From contig NZ_CP114905.1 in assembly GCF_027497195.1 (NCBI RefSeq), forward strand, positions 434,001 through 498,000: a DNA stretch of 64,000 bases, written 5' to 3'. Both the position numbers and the translations under genes were made by a program. Shown in pieces: positions 25,561 through 34,208 of the stretch; positions within the stretch are counted from its first letter, which is position 1, and every line of letters starts with the position of its first letter. The stretch is from Streptomyces sp. WMMC500. GTDB lineage: Bacteria > Actinomycetota > Actinomycetes > Streptomycetales > Streptomycetaceae. The notes beneath the pieces are model-generated. The model saw only the letters and a list, made by a program, of their open reading frames with translations, was not told the DNA's origin and ran no database searches.

Positions 25561-27369
25561 ATGCGGTTGCGCCGCCCCACCGTTCCGCTCGCCCTCGCCG
25601 CGATCCTCGCCACCGCCGCGGCCGCCGCCCCGCCGACGGCGGCCCGGCCGGACGCGCCCGCGCCGCCGAAGTCCCCGGTGGCGACGGGCTACGGCGGCGC
25701 CGTGACCAGCGTCGACCCCGACGCCACCGCCGCGGGCATCGAGGTGCTGCGCGACGGCGGCAACGCGGTCGACGCCGCCGTCGCCACCGCCGCGGCGCTC
25801 GGCGTCACCGAGCCCTACTCTGCGGGCGTCGGGGGCGGCGGCTACTTCGTGTACTACGACGCGAAGAGCGGCCGGGTCGCCACCCTCGACGGCCGCGAGA
25901 CCGCCCCGCGCACCGCCGACGAGAACCTCTTCGTCGAGGACGGTGGGCCCGTTCCGTTCGACGAGGCGGTGACCAGCGGGCTCTCCGTCGGCGTGCCGGG
26001 CACGCCGGCGACCTGGGAGCAGGCGCTGCGGCAGTGGGGCACCTCCTCGCTGGGCGAGGCGCTGGCGCCGGCGGAGCGGCTGGCGGCCGAGGGCTTCACG
26101 GTGGACGAGACGTTCCGCGCGCAGACCGCGGCCAACGAGGCCCGCTTCCGCGACTTCCCCGCCACCCGGGAGCTGTTCCTGCCCGGCGGCGAACTGCCCG
26201 AGGTGGGCAGCACGCTGCGCAACCCCGACCTGGCCGGCACCTACGCGCAGTTGGCCGACGAGGGCACCCGCGCGATGTACCGCGGCGACCTAGGCGCGGA
26301 CGTGTCGGACACCGTGCGCCGGCCGCCGGTCGACCCGGACGCCGACCGGGTCGTACGCGCCGGCGACCTGCGCCCCGCCGACCTGCGCGGGTACCGCGTC
26401 GCGCGGCAGCAGCCGACCCGCGTCGGCTACCGCGGGCTCGACGTCTACGGCATGGCGCCGTCGTCGTCCGGCGGCACCACGGTCGGCGAGGCGCTGAACA
26501 TTCTGGAGGGCACCGACCTCGGCGAGCTGTCCGCGACGCAGTACCTCCACCGCTTCCTGGAGGCGTCCCGCGTCTCCTTCGCCGACCGCGGCCGCTGGGT
26601 GGGCGATCCGCGGTTCTCGAAGGTGCCGACGCGCGGGCTGCTCTCGCAGGCGTACGCCGACTCCCGGGCCTGCCTCATCTCCCCGGACTCCGTGCTGACC
26701 AGCCCGCTCGCACCGGGCGACCCGCGCCGCCCGGACGACGGCTGCGAGGCGAAGCGCGCGCCCGAGGGCACGTCGTACGAGGGGCCGAGCACCACGCATC
26801 TGACGACCGCCGACAAGTGGGGCAACGTCGTCGCGTACACCCTCACCATCGAGCAGACCGGCGGCAGCGGCATCACCGTCCCCGGTCGCGGCTTCCTGCT
26901 CAACAACGAGCTGACGGACTTCTCCTTCACCCCGTCCGTGCCGGGCGTGCCCGACCCGAACCTGCCGGGCCCCGGCAAGCGGCCGCGGTCGTCGATGGCG
27001 CCGACGATCGTCCTCGACGACGGCGAGCCGCTGCTGGCGACCGGCTCGCCGGGCGGCTCGACGATCATCACCACCGTGCTGCAGGTGCTCACCGGCCGGC
27101 TCGATCGCGGGCTGAGCCTGCCGGAGGCCATCGCGGCGCCGCGCGCGGCCCAGCGCAACACGGCGTCGACGTCGGCGGAGCCGGCGTTCCTCGACCTGCC
27201 GGAGCGCGCGGAACTGGAGGCGCTGGGGCACCGGTTCGCGGACGGCGGCGAGATCGGCGCGGCGACCGGCGTCGAACTGCTGCCCGACGGGCGCTGGGTC
27301 GCGGCGGCGGAGCCGGAGCGCCGCGGCGGGGGCGCGGCCGCGGTGGTACGGCCGGCCGGGAAGGACTGA
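25561..27369 (+). CDS. gamma-glutamyltransferase precursor
   Basis: 602-residue exported Ntn-hydrolase. A signal peptide (RLRRPTVPLALAAILATAAA) is followed by a large subunit with DGGNAVDAAVATAAALGVTEPYS-type motif split across residues 60-80 and GVGGGGYFVYYDA. Autocleavage is expected before Thr411 in STTHLTTADKWGN, giving the small subunit with nucleophile Thr411, then the GSPGGSTI oxyanion/Gly motif. It cleaves gamma-glutamyl bonds of glutathione or peptides outside the cell. The ATG at 25561 follows GGGAG; upstream in-frame ATGs would bury the signal peptide. Divergent from the threonine-synthase-like gene. Confidence 0.92.
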   Translation: MRLRRPTVPLALAAILATAAAAAPPTAARPDAPAPPKSPVATGYGGAVTSVDPDATAAGIEVLRDGGNAVDAAVATAAALGVTEPYSAGVGGGGYFVYYDAKSGRVATLDGRETAPRTADENLFVEDGGPVPFDEAVTSGLSVGVPGTPATWEQALRQWGTSSLGEALAPAERLAAEGFTVDETFRAQTAANEARFRDFPATRELFLPGGELPEVGSTLRNPDLAGTYAQLADEGTRAMYRGDLGADVSDTVRRPPVDPDADRVVRAGDLRPADLRGYRVARQQPTRVGYRGLDVYGMAPSSSGGTTVGEALNILEGTDLGELSATQYLHRFLEASRVSFADRGRWVGDPRFSKVPTRGLLSQAYADSRACLISPDSVLTSPLAPGDPRRPDDGCEAKRAPEGTSYEGPSTTHLTTADKWGNVVAYTLTIEQTGGSGITVPGRGFLLNNELTDFSFTPSVPGVPDPNLPGPGKRPRSSMAPTIVLDDGEPLLATGSPGGSTIITTVLQVLTGRLDRGLSLPEAIAAPRAAQRNTASTSAEPAFLDLPERAELEALGHRFADGGEIGAATGVELLPDGRWVAAAEPERRGGGAAAVVRPAGKD

Positions 27370-27483
27370 CGCGGACGCCGGATCCGCCGGGCGGATCCGG
27401 CCGCGGACGCGAACCTGGACCGGGACGGGGCGGGACGTGCGCCCCCTCCCGGTCCTTCGCGTGTACGGGTCATGTCCCGGCCC

Positions 27484-27563
27484 TTGACGCACCGTTGGTA
27501 CGTACCTAAGGTCACGGGCTGTCACGGTGTTCATGTGAACACTCGCAGTTCATATACGCGAAC
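27484..27563 (+). promoter_or_regulatory. promoter and two palindromic operators of the alginate-lyase-family gene
   Basis: TTGACG (27484-27489), 17 bases, then TAAGGT (27507-27512) form a plausible promoter. Downstream of the expected start lie GTGTTCATGTGAACAC (27527-27542; 7-bp arms, 2-base centre) and GTTCATATACGCGAAC (27548-27563; GTTC/GAAC arms), the second ending 2 bases before the ATG at 27566. Both share GTTCA half-sites, suggesting one dimeric repressor. Confidence 0.55.
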
Positions 27564-27565
27564 GG

Positions 27566-28804
27566 ATGGACCCCACCATGCAGGGCACCCCCACACCCGC
27601 ACGCCATCGGCGCAGACCGCGCGCCGCGCTGTTCGCCACGCTCGTCGCGGCCGTCACGGCCCTGGTGGCCTCGCTCCTCGGCTGGCCGGGCAACGACCGC
27701 GCCGACGCGGCCCCCGCGAACTTCACCCACCCGGGAGTCACCGTCTCCCGGGGCCAGTTGGACTTCACCCGGGAGAAGGTCAACGCCGGCGCCCAGCCCT
27801 GGAAGGGCGCGTACGACCAGATGATGGGCAGCAAGTACGCGAGCCTCAGCCGCACGCCCAAGCCGCGCGCGATCGTCGAGTGCGGCTCGTACTCCAACCC
27901 CAACCACGGCTGCACGGACGAGCGCGAGGACGCGATTGCCGCGTACACCACCGCGCTCGCCTGGTACTTCACCCACGACGAGCGCTACGCGAGGAAGTCC
28001 ATCGAGCTGATGGACGCCTGGTCCGCCACCATCCGGGACCACACCAACAGCAACGCGCCGCTGCAGACCGGCTGGGCCGGCTCGTCCTGGCCGAAGGCCG
28101 CCGAGATCATCAAGTACACGTACGACGGCGGCTGGGCGAACGAGGGGCGCTTCGCGACCATGCTGCGCAACGTCTACCTGCCGAAGATCATCGGCGGCTC
28201 CAACTCCAACGGCAACTGGGAGCTGACGATGATGGAGGCGGCCGTCGGCATCGCCGTCTTCCTGGAGGACAAGGGCGCGTACGACCGGGCGATGCAGACC
28301 TTCAGGACCCGGGTGCCCGCGTTCATCTACCTGGAGTCCGACGGCGCGCTGCCCCGGACCGTGCCGAAGCAGAACCTCGACACCCGGCAGAAGATCATCA
28401 ACTACTGGCAGGGGCAGTCCACCTTCGTCACCGGGCTGACGCAGGAGACCTGCCGCGACTTCACCCACACCGGATACGGCCTGGCTTCGATCTCGCACGT
28501 CGCGGAGACCGCCCGGATCCAGGGTGAGGACCTCTACCGGACCGACGTCGGCGAGCGGCTGCGGCACGCGCTCGGCTTCCAGTCGCGTTACGAACTCGGC
28601 GAGGCACCGCCCGGCTGGCTCTGCGGCGGCAGCGTCGACCGCGGCCTCGGCTCGGTCACCGAGATCGGCTACAACGCCCTGCACCACCGCATGGGCATCG
28701 CCATGACCAACACCGGCCGCTACACCGAGCAGAGCCGGCCCGCCGGGTCGAACAACCTGTTCGTCGCCTGGCAGACCCTGACCCACGCGGAGAACCCGGC
28801 CTGA
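27566..28804 (+). CDS. secreted alginate-lyase-family polysaccharide lyase
   Basis: 412 residues. A positively charged N-terminus plus hydrophobic segment (LFATLVAAVTALVASLLG) ends at a DRADAAPA cleavage region. The mature part is an (alpha/alpha) toroid of the alginate_lyase (PF05426) family: AYTTALAWYFTHDERYARKS, MDAWSATI, SSWPKAAEIIKYTY, NWELTMMEAAVGIAVF, and RDFTHTGYGLASISHVAETA, holding the expected catalytic Asn/His/Tyr region. It cleaves uronate-containing polysaccharide by beta-elimination; the true substrate may not be alginate. ATG at 27578 is an alternative start. It is followed by a strong terminator and is therefore monocistronic. Confidence 0.85.
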   Translation: MDPTMQGTPTPARHRRRPRAALFATLVAAVTALVASLLGWPGNDRADAAPANFTHPGVTVSRGQLDFTREKVNAGAQPWKGAYDQMMGSKYASLSRTPKPRAIVECGSYSNPNHGCTDEREDAIAAYTTALAWYFTHDERYARKSIELMDAWSATIRDHTNSNAPLQTGWAGSSWPKAAEIIKYTYDGGWANEGRFATMLRNVYLPKIIGGSNSNGNWELTMMEAAVGIAVFLEDKGAYDRAMQTFRTRVPAFIYLESDGALPRTVPKQNLDTRQKIINYWQGQSTFVTGLTQETCRDFTHTGYGLASISHVAETARIQGEDLYRTDVGERLRHALGFQSRYELGEAPPGWLCGGSVDRGLGSVTEIGYNALHHRMGIAMTNTGRYTEQSRPAGSNNLFVAWQTLTHAENPA

Positions 28805-28810
28805 CACGCC

Positions 28811-28847
28811 ACCGGCCCGCACGCGCGGGGGACGCGTGCGGGCCGGT
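28811..28847 (+). terminator. intrinsic terminator after the lyase gene
   Basis: ACCGGCCCGCACGCG pairs perfectly with CGCGTGCGGGCCGGT (15 bp) around a 7-base loop, starting 6 bases after the stop codon. It can also serve the convergent dps gene. Confidence 0.8.
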
Positions 28848-28957
28848 TCGGGGGGCGGCCGTGGCGGGCGGCGGCGGTGACGGAGCCGCCCGCCGCGGCC
28901 GGGATGACCGCGGACCCGACGGGGGAGGCGGATCCGCGGCCGGCCGGGTGGCCGGGG

Positions 28958-29422
28958 TCAGCCGATGCGGTGCGAGCGGAAGAACCACGCCTGCTTCTCG
29001 AGGTCCTGCGTCGCGCTGATGAGCATGTCCTGCGTCATGAGGTCGGTGTCGTCGGTGTCCGCCACGCGCTGCCGCATGCGCGCCGAGGCCTTCTCCAGCA
29101 TGTCGGTGACGTCGTCGATCACCTTCTGGTCGGAGATCTTCCCGGGGCCGATGTCGGGCAGCGGGCTGCTCCCGGCGATGGTCTTCGCCCTGCCGTCCGG
29201 GCTCAGGCCCAGGGCCGCGGCCCGCTCGGCGAGCGTGTCCGCGTGCTCGCGGGCCAGCTTCACCATCTTGTCGAGCTGCAGGTGCAGCTCCCGGAAGAGC
29301 GGCCCCGTGAGGTTCCAGTGCGCCTGCTTGCCCTGCAGGGACAGGTCCAGCAGATCGACCAGCGCGCCCTGCAGCGCCTCGCCGGTGACGTCCAGAGCCT
29401 TCTTGTCGAGGATCGTGGTCAT
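28958..29422 (-). CDS. dps: Dps-family DNA-binding ferritin-like protein
   Basis: 154 residues, the usual Dps length. The inter-subunit ferroxidase ligands are all present at canonical spacing: His35 (GKQAHWNL), His47 (ELHLQ), Asp62 and Glu66 (HADTLAER). It oxidises and stores iron with peroxide and can coat DNA as a dodecamer. Lacks the long C-terminal tail of some Streptomyces Dps paralogues. A GGAGGCG ribosome site precedes the ATG, and a Fur-like palindrome overlaps the promoter. Confidence 0.93.
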   Translation of the reverse strand: MTTILDKKALDVTGEALQGALVDLLDLSLQGKQAHWNLTGPLFRELHLQLDKMVKLAREHADTLAERAAALGLSPDGRAKTIAGSSPLPDIGPGKISDQKVIDDVTDMLEKASARMRQRVADTDDTDLMTQDMLISATQDLEKQAWFFRSHRIG

Positions 29423-29459
29423 GTGTGGGCGCCTCCTTGCCTCGTAGCTATGGACCCCA

Positions 29460-29482
29460 TCCTACATTAGACTTTGTCTAAC
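29460..29482 (-). promoter_or_regulatory. dps promoter with Fur/PerR-like palindrome
   Basis: On the minus strand a TAGGAT -10 box (29465-29460) lies 38 bases upstream of dps. The perfect TTAGAC-TTT-GTCTAA palindrome (29468-29482) occupies the -35/-10 spacer, so a bound repressor would exclude polymerase. The 15-bp form is of the kind bound by Fur-family regulators (Fur, PerR/CatR); which one is not determined. Confidence 0.55.
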
Positions 29483-29587
29483 GTCCTGTCGGGCTAGGCC
29501 ATCCGGGGAGCGGGCGCGGCGGGGCCCGGGAAGCCGTCCGGGGCGGCTGCGGCGTACGAGGTCACGGAGATGGCGGGATACGCCCTC

Positions 29588-29616
29588 TTGTCCAACCGCA
29601 TGGGCACTTCTATCGT
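29588..29616 (+). promoter_or_regulatory. candidate promoter of the LysM-M23 gene
   Basis: TTGTCC, a 17-base gap and TATCGT; the predicted start is about 30 bases before the ATG at 29653. No riboswitch-like fold was recognised in the leader. Confidence 0.4.
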
Positions 29617-29652
29617 TCGCTCAGGTCTCGGCGCACGGAAAGTGACTCAGCC

Positions 29653-30789
29653 ATGTCAGAGCGCACAGGGCGCGGACGGCACCGCCGCTACCGCCCCGGC
29701 CCGGTGTCGCGGGCCTCCCTCACAGTCACCGCGAGCGGCGCGGGACTCGCACTGCCGCTGGTCGCCGGCGCCGCCACGCCGGCCGCGGGCGCGCCCGCGG
29801 ACTCCGTGCACAGCCCGGCGAAGGGCCGGGCGCAGGAAGGTCTGACGCCGCCGACCGACGGCGCGTTATCCGACCGCGGTGACGCACGGACGGCGGCCGG
29901 AGACGGCGGCACCGCGCCGCAGGGCGGGCGGGCCGGCACGGTCGGCCGGAAGCCCGGGCACCACGAGGTCGTGGCCGGGGAGACCCTCTCCGGCATCGCC
30001 GACCAGCACCGCCTGCGCGGCGGGTGGCCCGCGCTGTACGAGCGCAACCGCGGCGTCGTCGGCGCCGACCCCGACCTCATACTCCCCGGCCAGCGCCTCA
30101 CCCTCCGCGGCGGGGCCGCGGCCCCGCCCGAGCCGCGCGCGGACTCCCCCGCCCCCGGCGCGCAGAAGTCCGGGAACGACGAGGCGAAGCCGGACGGGAC
30201 GAAGTCCGCGAAGACGCCGGCCAAGGCGAAGACCGGCGCCAAGTCGAAGCCCGAGAAGAGCAAGCCCCGCAATGCCAAGCCGGAGCGGACGAAGCCGGAC
30301 GCGAAGAAGCGCGCGCCCGCGCCGCAGGCCGAGGCCAGGCCGAAACCCAAGCCGAAGCCCAAGCCGGAGCCCAAGCCCGCCGCGGACTACACCTCGCCGC
30401 TCGCCGGCGCTCCCGTCGGCACCCCGTACGGCGCCAGCGGCAGCAGTTGGTCCAGCGGCTACCACACCGGGGTCGACTTCCCCGTCTCGGTCGGCACCGG
30501 GGTGCGCTCCGTCGCGGACGGCGAGGTCGTCAGCGCCGGCTGGGCGGGCGCGTACGGCTACGAGGTGGTCATCCGGCACCGCGACGGCCGCTACAGCCAG
30601 TACGCGCACCTCTCCGCGATCACTGTGAGCGCCGGCCGGCCCGTCAACGCCGGGCAGCGCATCGGGCGCTCCGGATCCACCGGGAACTCCACGGGTCCGC
30701 ATCTGCACTTCGAGGTCCGCACCGGGCCCGGCTACGGGTCCGACGTCGACCCGTTGCGCTATCTGCGCGGGCACGGGGTGCGCATCTAG
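29653..30789 (+). CDS. secreted LysM and M23 peptidoglycan endopeptidase
   Basis: 378 residues. An Arg-rich N-terminus and hydrophobic stretch (LTVTASGAGLALPLVAGAA) form the export signal. Residues about 103-150 are a LysM domain (HEVVAGETLSGIADQHRL). A Lys/Pro/Ala-rich linker with PKPKPKPKPE follows. The C-terminal M23 domain (about 250-378) has both zinc motifs, GYHTGVDF (His, Asp) and HLHFEVR (HxH). It binds peptidoglycan and cleaves stem or cross-bridge peptides, probably in growth, spore germination or remodelling. It stands alone, upstream of the LacI gene. Confidence 0.92.
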   Translation: MSERTGRGRHRRYRPGPVSRASLTVTASGAGLALPLVAGAATPAAGAPADSVHSPAKGRAQEGLTPPTDGALSDRGDARTAAGDGGTAPQGGRAGTVGRKPGHHEVVAGETLSGIADQHRLRGGWPALYERNRGVVGADPDLILPGQRLTLRGGAAAPPEPRADSPAPGAQKSGNDEAKPDGTKSAKTPAKAKTGAKSKPEKSKPRNAKPERTKPDAKKRAPAPQAEARPKPKPKPKPEPKPAADYTSPLAGAPVGTPYGASGSSWSSGYHTGVDFPVSVGTGVRSVADGEVVSAGWAGAYGYEVVIRHRDGRYSQYAHLSAITVSAGRPVNAGQRIGRSGSTGNSTGPHLHFEVRTGPGYGSDVDPLRYLRGHGVRI

Positions 30790-30877
30790 CCCACACGCGC
30801 ACCGCGCTGACCTGGGACTTGACGATTCGTCACGAGACTTCACGCGCGAAGGCTTGACCCTGCCGCGCCCCGGGTGC

Positions 30878-30889
30878 TTAAACGTATCA
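30878..30889. promoter_or_regulatory. candidate LacI-family operator
   Basis: TTAAACGTATCA is an imperfect palindrome centred on ACGT, 2 bases before the LacI-type ATG, in the position and style of autoregulatory LacI/GalR operators. Confidence 0.3.
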
Positions 30890-30891
30890 TC

Positions 30892-31902
30892 ATGCCGAAG
30901 AAGACGCGTCCCACGGTCCGCGACGTCGCCGCCCTCGCCGGGGTGTCCGTCGCGACGGTGAGCTACGTGGTCAACGGGCGGGACAACCGGATCGGCGCCG
31001 ACACCCGGGAACGGGTGCTGGCGGCCGTGCGGGATCTGGGCTACGTGCCCAACAGCTCCGCGCGCGGACTGCGCAAGCGCCGCACCGAGCGGGTCTGCCT
31101 GGTGATCGGCTCGCTGGGCAGCCCGGTGCAGGAGCAACTGGTACGGGACCTGCACGCGGCGGCCGACGCCGACGGCCACGGCGTCCTCACCCTCATCGTC
31201 GACTCCCCCGCGCATGCCGCGCACGCCACCCGGCTGCTCCGCCAGGGCCTGGCGGACGGCGCGGTCTTCTTCGACTCCGCCCGCCACTTCGGCGACTTCG
31301 GCGAGCTGGCCCGCGGACTGCCGGCGATGGTCGTGGTCGACAACTCCGTGATGCCGGACGGCTTCGACGTCGTGCGCACCCCGGAGTACGAGGCGTGCGG
31401 CGAGGCGCTGGACCACCTGCTGGCGGCGGGCCGCCGGCGGGTCGCCTTCCTCGGCCACCGGCACGACCTGGAGCTGGGCGACCGCTCCGCCCGGCTCACG
31501 GCCTACCGGGACGCGCTGCAGCGGCACGGCCTGCGGCAGGACGGCCGGCTCGTCGGCGCCGGCGCCGACAGCCGGGTCGAGGGCTACCGCGCCACCGCCG
31601 CGCTCATGGCCCTGCCGGAGCCGCCGGACGCGCTGTTCGTGGCCTCCGACCGGGCGGCCATCAGCGCGATATGGGCGGTCCGCGACACCGGCCGCACGGT
31701 GCCCGCGGACGTGGCCGTCCTCGGCGTCGGCAACCTGGAGGAGGGGTCGGTGATCCGGCCGGCCCTGAGCACGGTGGGGCAGCGCCAGATCGACTTCAGC
31801 CGCGTGGCCGGGCTGCTGTTCGAACGGCTGGCGGCGGCGGAGCCGCCGGCGGCCCGCGAGATCGTCCTGCCCTGGTCCTTCATACCCAGGGAGTCGACGT
31901 GA
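30892..31902 (+). CDS. LacI-family transcriptional regulator
   Basis: 336 residues. The N-terminal HTH has the family signature TVRDVAALAGVSVATVSYVV with hinge RGLRKRRTERV, followed by a periplasmic-binding-protein-like ligand domain (VCLVIGSLGSPVQEQLV, ALFVASDRAAISAIWAV, VAVLGVGNLEEGSVIRP). It is expected to bind a sugar and control the downstream importer and sulfatase. The ATG at 30892 begins the HTH; a longer form from 30874 adds six residues that overlap the putative operator. The next gene starts 59 bases after the stop. Confidence 0.92.
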   Translation: MPKKTRPTVRDVAALAGVSVATVSYVVNGRDNRIGADTRERVLAAVRDLGYVPNSSARGLRKRRTERVCLVIGSLGSPVQEQLVRDLHAAADADGHGVLTLIVDSPAHAAHATRLLRQGLADGAVFFDSARHFGDFGELARGLPAMVVVDNSVMPDGFDVVRTPEYEACGEALDHLLAAGRRRVAFLGHRHDLELGDRSARLTAYRDALQRHGLRQDGRLVGAGADSRVEGYRATAALMALPEPPDALFVASDRAAISAIWAVRDTGRTVPADVAVLGVGNLEEGSVIRPALSTVGQRQIDFSRVAGLLFERLAAAEPPAAREIVLPWSFIPREST

Positions 31903-31961
31903 ACGAGCGCGTGTCCGGCGAGCGCGTGACCAACCGAATGCACGGCGAGAGGAGCACCCGC

Positions 31962-33263
31962 ATGTCAGCAAAGCCAGCCATCAACGGTCAGTGGATGACC
32001 CGGCGCAGGATGCTGGGCGTCGCCGGCGGCGCCGCCGCGGCGCTCCCCCTGGCCGCCTGCGGCTCGGGCGCGCCCGAGGCCGAGTCGGGCGGCGGCGGGG
32101 GCGGCGGCACGTTCCTCGCGTACTGGAACAACGCGCACGAGTACGAGGCGTACAAGACCGTCGTGGGGCAGTTCGAGAAGGACCACGGGGTCACCGTGGA
32201 GCTGCAGAAGTTCCAGTGGGAGGACCTGCGCACCAAGCTCGTCTCCGACTTCCAGTCCGGCAACGTGCCGGACGTGGTGGAGGAACCGGGCAGTTGGGTG
32301 CAGGAGTTCGCGCTCAGCGAGGACGCGCTGTCGCTGCAGAAGTACCTCGACAAGGACGGCGCGAAGATCGGCTTCCCGGACGACTGGCTGGACGTCGCCG
32401 TCGCGGACAACACCCACGAGGGCCAGGTGTACGGCATCCAGATGCACTACACCTGCACGCTGCTCTTCTACAACCGCAAGATGCTCGACGACGCGGGCAT
32501 CGAACCGCCCGCCACCTGGGACGACTTCCTCTCCGCCGCCCGGGAGCTGACCTCCGGCGACGTGACCGGCACCGTACTCAACGACGGGCTCAGCTACTCC
32601 TACCCCTGGATGCTGCAGAACGGCGTGCACGAGTACGACGCGGACAGCGGCGAGCTGCTGCAGCCGCGCGCCGCCGCCATGGAGGCGATGGAGTTCCAGC
32701 GCGACCTGGTGCACAAGCACAAGGTCTCCCCCAAGCCGACGACCGCGCTCGACGTGACGCGCGCGGCGAAGTTCTTCGCGGCCGAGCGCACCGCCATGAT
32801 CCTCACCGGCCCCTGGGACATTCCGATCATCAAGCAGTCCAACCCCGATCTGGAGTACGGGATCGCTCCGGCGCTGACGGGCAAGCGGCAGTCGACGATC
32901 GCCGGCGGCACCACGCTGTTCATCCCCGCGAAGGCCGGGCGCCCCGACCTGTCCTGGGACTTCATCAAGCGGATCACGGCGCTGAAGACCGAGACGGCGG
33001 CGACCGAGGAGGCCAGCATGCTGATGCCGCGCAAGTCGTGGGCGAAGGAGCCGGCCGTTCTGGAGAACCCGGACGTCAAGCCCTTCACCGAGGGGCTCCC
33101 GTACGCCGAGGAGTTCCGCACCGGCGTCTACACCACCGGCAAGGCGGGCGAGCTGGAGGACATCTACAAGACCCTGTACGAGAGCATGCTGATCGAGGGA
33201 AGCGACGCGGAGGAGGCGTTCGCCGCCTACGACGACGCGGCCGAGAACATCCTCAAGGACTAA
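31962..33263 (+). CDS. ABC sugar importer, substrate-binding lipoprotein
   Basis: 433 residues. A twin-Arg-containing signal (TRRRMLGVAGGAAAALPLAAC) ends in the lipobox LAAC, so the mature protein is lipid-anchored. The remainder is a carbohydrate-binding family 1 solute receptor (GTFLAYWNNAHEYEAYKTVV, GQVYGIQMHYTCTLLFYNRK, AERTAMILTGPWDIPII). A GAGAGGAG ribosome site precedes the ATG. It delivers a mono- or oligosaccharide to the two permeases that follow. The sulfatase in the operon suggests an anionic or sulfated glycan fragment. Confidence 0.92.
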   Translation: MSAKPAINGQWMTRRRMLGVAGGAAAALPLAACGSGAPEAESGGGGGGGTFLAYWNNAHEYEAYKTVVGQFEKDHGVTVELQKFQWEDLRTKLVSDFQSGNVPDVVEEPGSWVQEFALSEDALSLQKYLDKDGAKIGFPDDWLDVAVADNTHEGQVYGIQMHYTCTLLFYNRKMLDDAGIEPPATWDDFLSAARELTSGDVTGTVLNDGLSYSYPWMLQNGVHEYDADSGELLQPRAAAMEAMEFQRDLVHKHKVSPKPTTALDVTRAAKFFAAERTAMILTGPWDIPIIKQSNPDLEYGIAPALTGKRQSTIAGGTTLFIPAKAGRPDLSWDFIKRITALKTETAATEEASMLMPRKSWAKEPAVLENPDVKPFTEGLPYAEEFRTGVYTTGKAGELEDIYKTLYESMLIEGSDAEEAFAAYDDAAENILKD

Positions 33264-33269
33264 GTGCAC

Positions 33270-34208
33270 ATGGCAACGCCGGCAGAACTCACCAAGGGCC
33301 CGGGGCCCGTGGAGCTCCCGAAGCGCACCAAGCGCACGAAGCGCTCCCCGATCGCCCGGCGCCAGGCACGGACCGCCTATCTGTTCCTGGCGCCGGCGCT
33401 CATCTTCTTCGGGATCTTCTTCTACTATCCGATCGCGGACATCCTCAACACCAGCATGCTGACGGGCCAGCGGACCGACGAGTTCGCCGGGGCCGAGAAC
33501 TACACCAACGCCTTCCGGGACCCGCAGGCGCGCAACGCCTTCACGGTCACCCTGCAGTTCGCCGCGGCCACCACGATCGGCGCCATCGTGCTGGGCATGG
33601 GTCTCGCGGTGCTCATCAACCAGCGGCTGCGCGGCAGCCTGGCGTTCAAGCTGGCGCTGCTGGTGCCGTACCTCACCTCGATCGCGGTCGTCGGCCTGAT
33701 GTGGCGCAACATCCTCGACCCCGAGCTCGGCATCCTCAACCGGGTCCTGTCTGATCTCGGCCTGCCCACCCAGGAGTGGCTGAACACCCACCCGGTGGCC
33801 ACGATCGTCGCGGTGACGCTGTGGATGACCACGGGCCACACGATGATCCTCTTCCTGGCCGGGCTCCAGGGCATTCCCGACGTGTACTACGAGGCGGCGA
33901 AGGTCGACGGCGCCAACCGCTGGCAGCAGTTCCGGCGGATCACGGTGCCGCTGCTCACCCCGACCACCTTGTTCGTCTCCGTGATGGCCGTGATCACCGG
34001 GCTGCAGGCGTTCGGGCAGGCGTACATCATCACCCGCGGCGGGCCCGGGGAGGCGTCCGACCTGATGGTCTTCCACATCTTCGAGCTCGCCTTCCGGGCC
34101 CGCAACTTCGGCTACGCCTCCGCGCTGTCGGTGCTCCTGCTGTTCGTCATCGTGGCGTTCACGCTGCTGCAGTTGCGCATCGGCCGGAAGCGGGAGGTGC
34201 AGTACTGA
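33270..34208 (+). CDS. ABC sugar importer, permease 1
   Basis: 312 residues with six membrane spans of the MalF/UgpA type, beginning at TAYLFLAPALIFFGIFFYYP. The EAA loop, which contacts the ATPase, reads YYEAAKVDGANRWQQFRRIT. The stop (TGA) shares one base with the ATG of the next gene. The preceding gene ends 6 bases upstream. No ATPase gene is present; the shared MsiK-type ATPase used by many Streptomyces sugar importers would be needed. Confidence 0.92.
   Translation: MATPAELTKGPGPVELPKRTKRTKRSPIARRQARTAYLFLAPALIFFGIFFYYPIADILNTSMLTGQRTDEFAGAENYTNAFRDPQARNAFTVTLQFAAATTIGAIVLGMGLAVLINQRLRGSLAFKLALLVPYLTSIAVVGLMWRNILDPELGILNRVLSDLGLPTQEWLNTHPVATIVAVTLWMTTGHTMILFLAGLQGIPDVYYEAAKVDGANRWQQFRRITVPLLTPTTLFVSVMAVITGLQAFGQAYIITRGGPGEASDLMVFHIFELAFRARNFGYASALSVLLLFVIVAFTLLQLRIGRKREVQY

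Noticed and set aside
25428..27509. 693-codon plus-strand frame across the gamma-glutamyltransferase
   Set aside because: Arg/Gly/Ala-rich alternate frame; the true frame has signal peptide and catalytic Thr411.
29423..29652. Possible c-di-AMP (ydaO-type) riboswitch before the LysM-M23 gene
   Set aside because: Such leaders are known before some Streptomyces cell-wall hydrolase genes, but I could not find the conserved core segments here.
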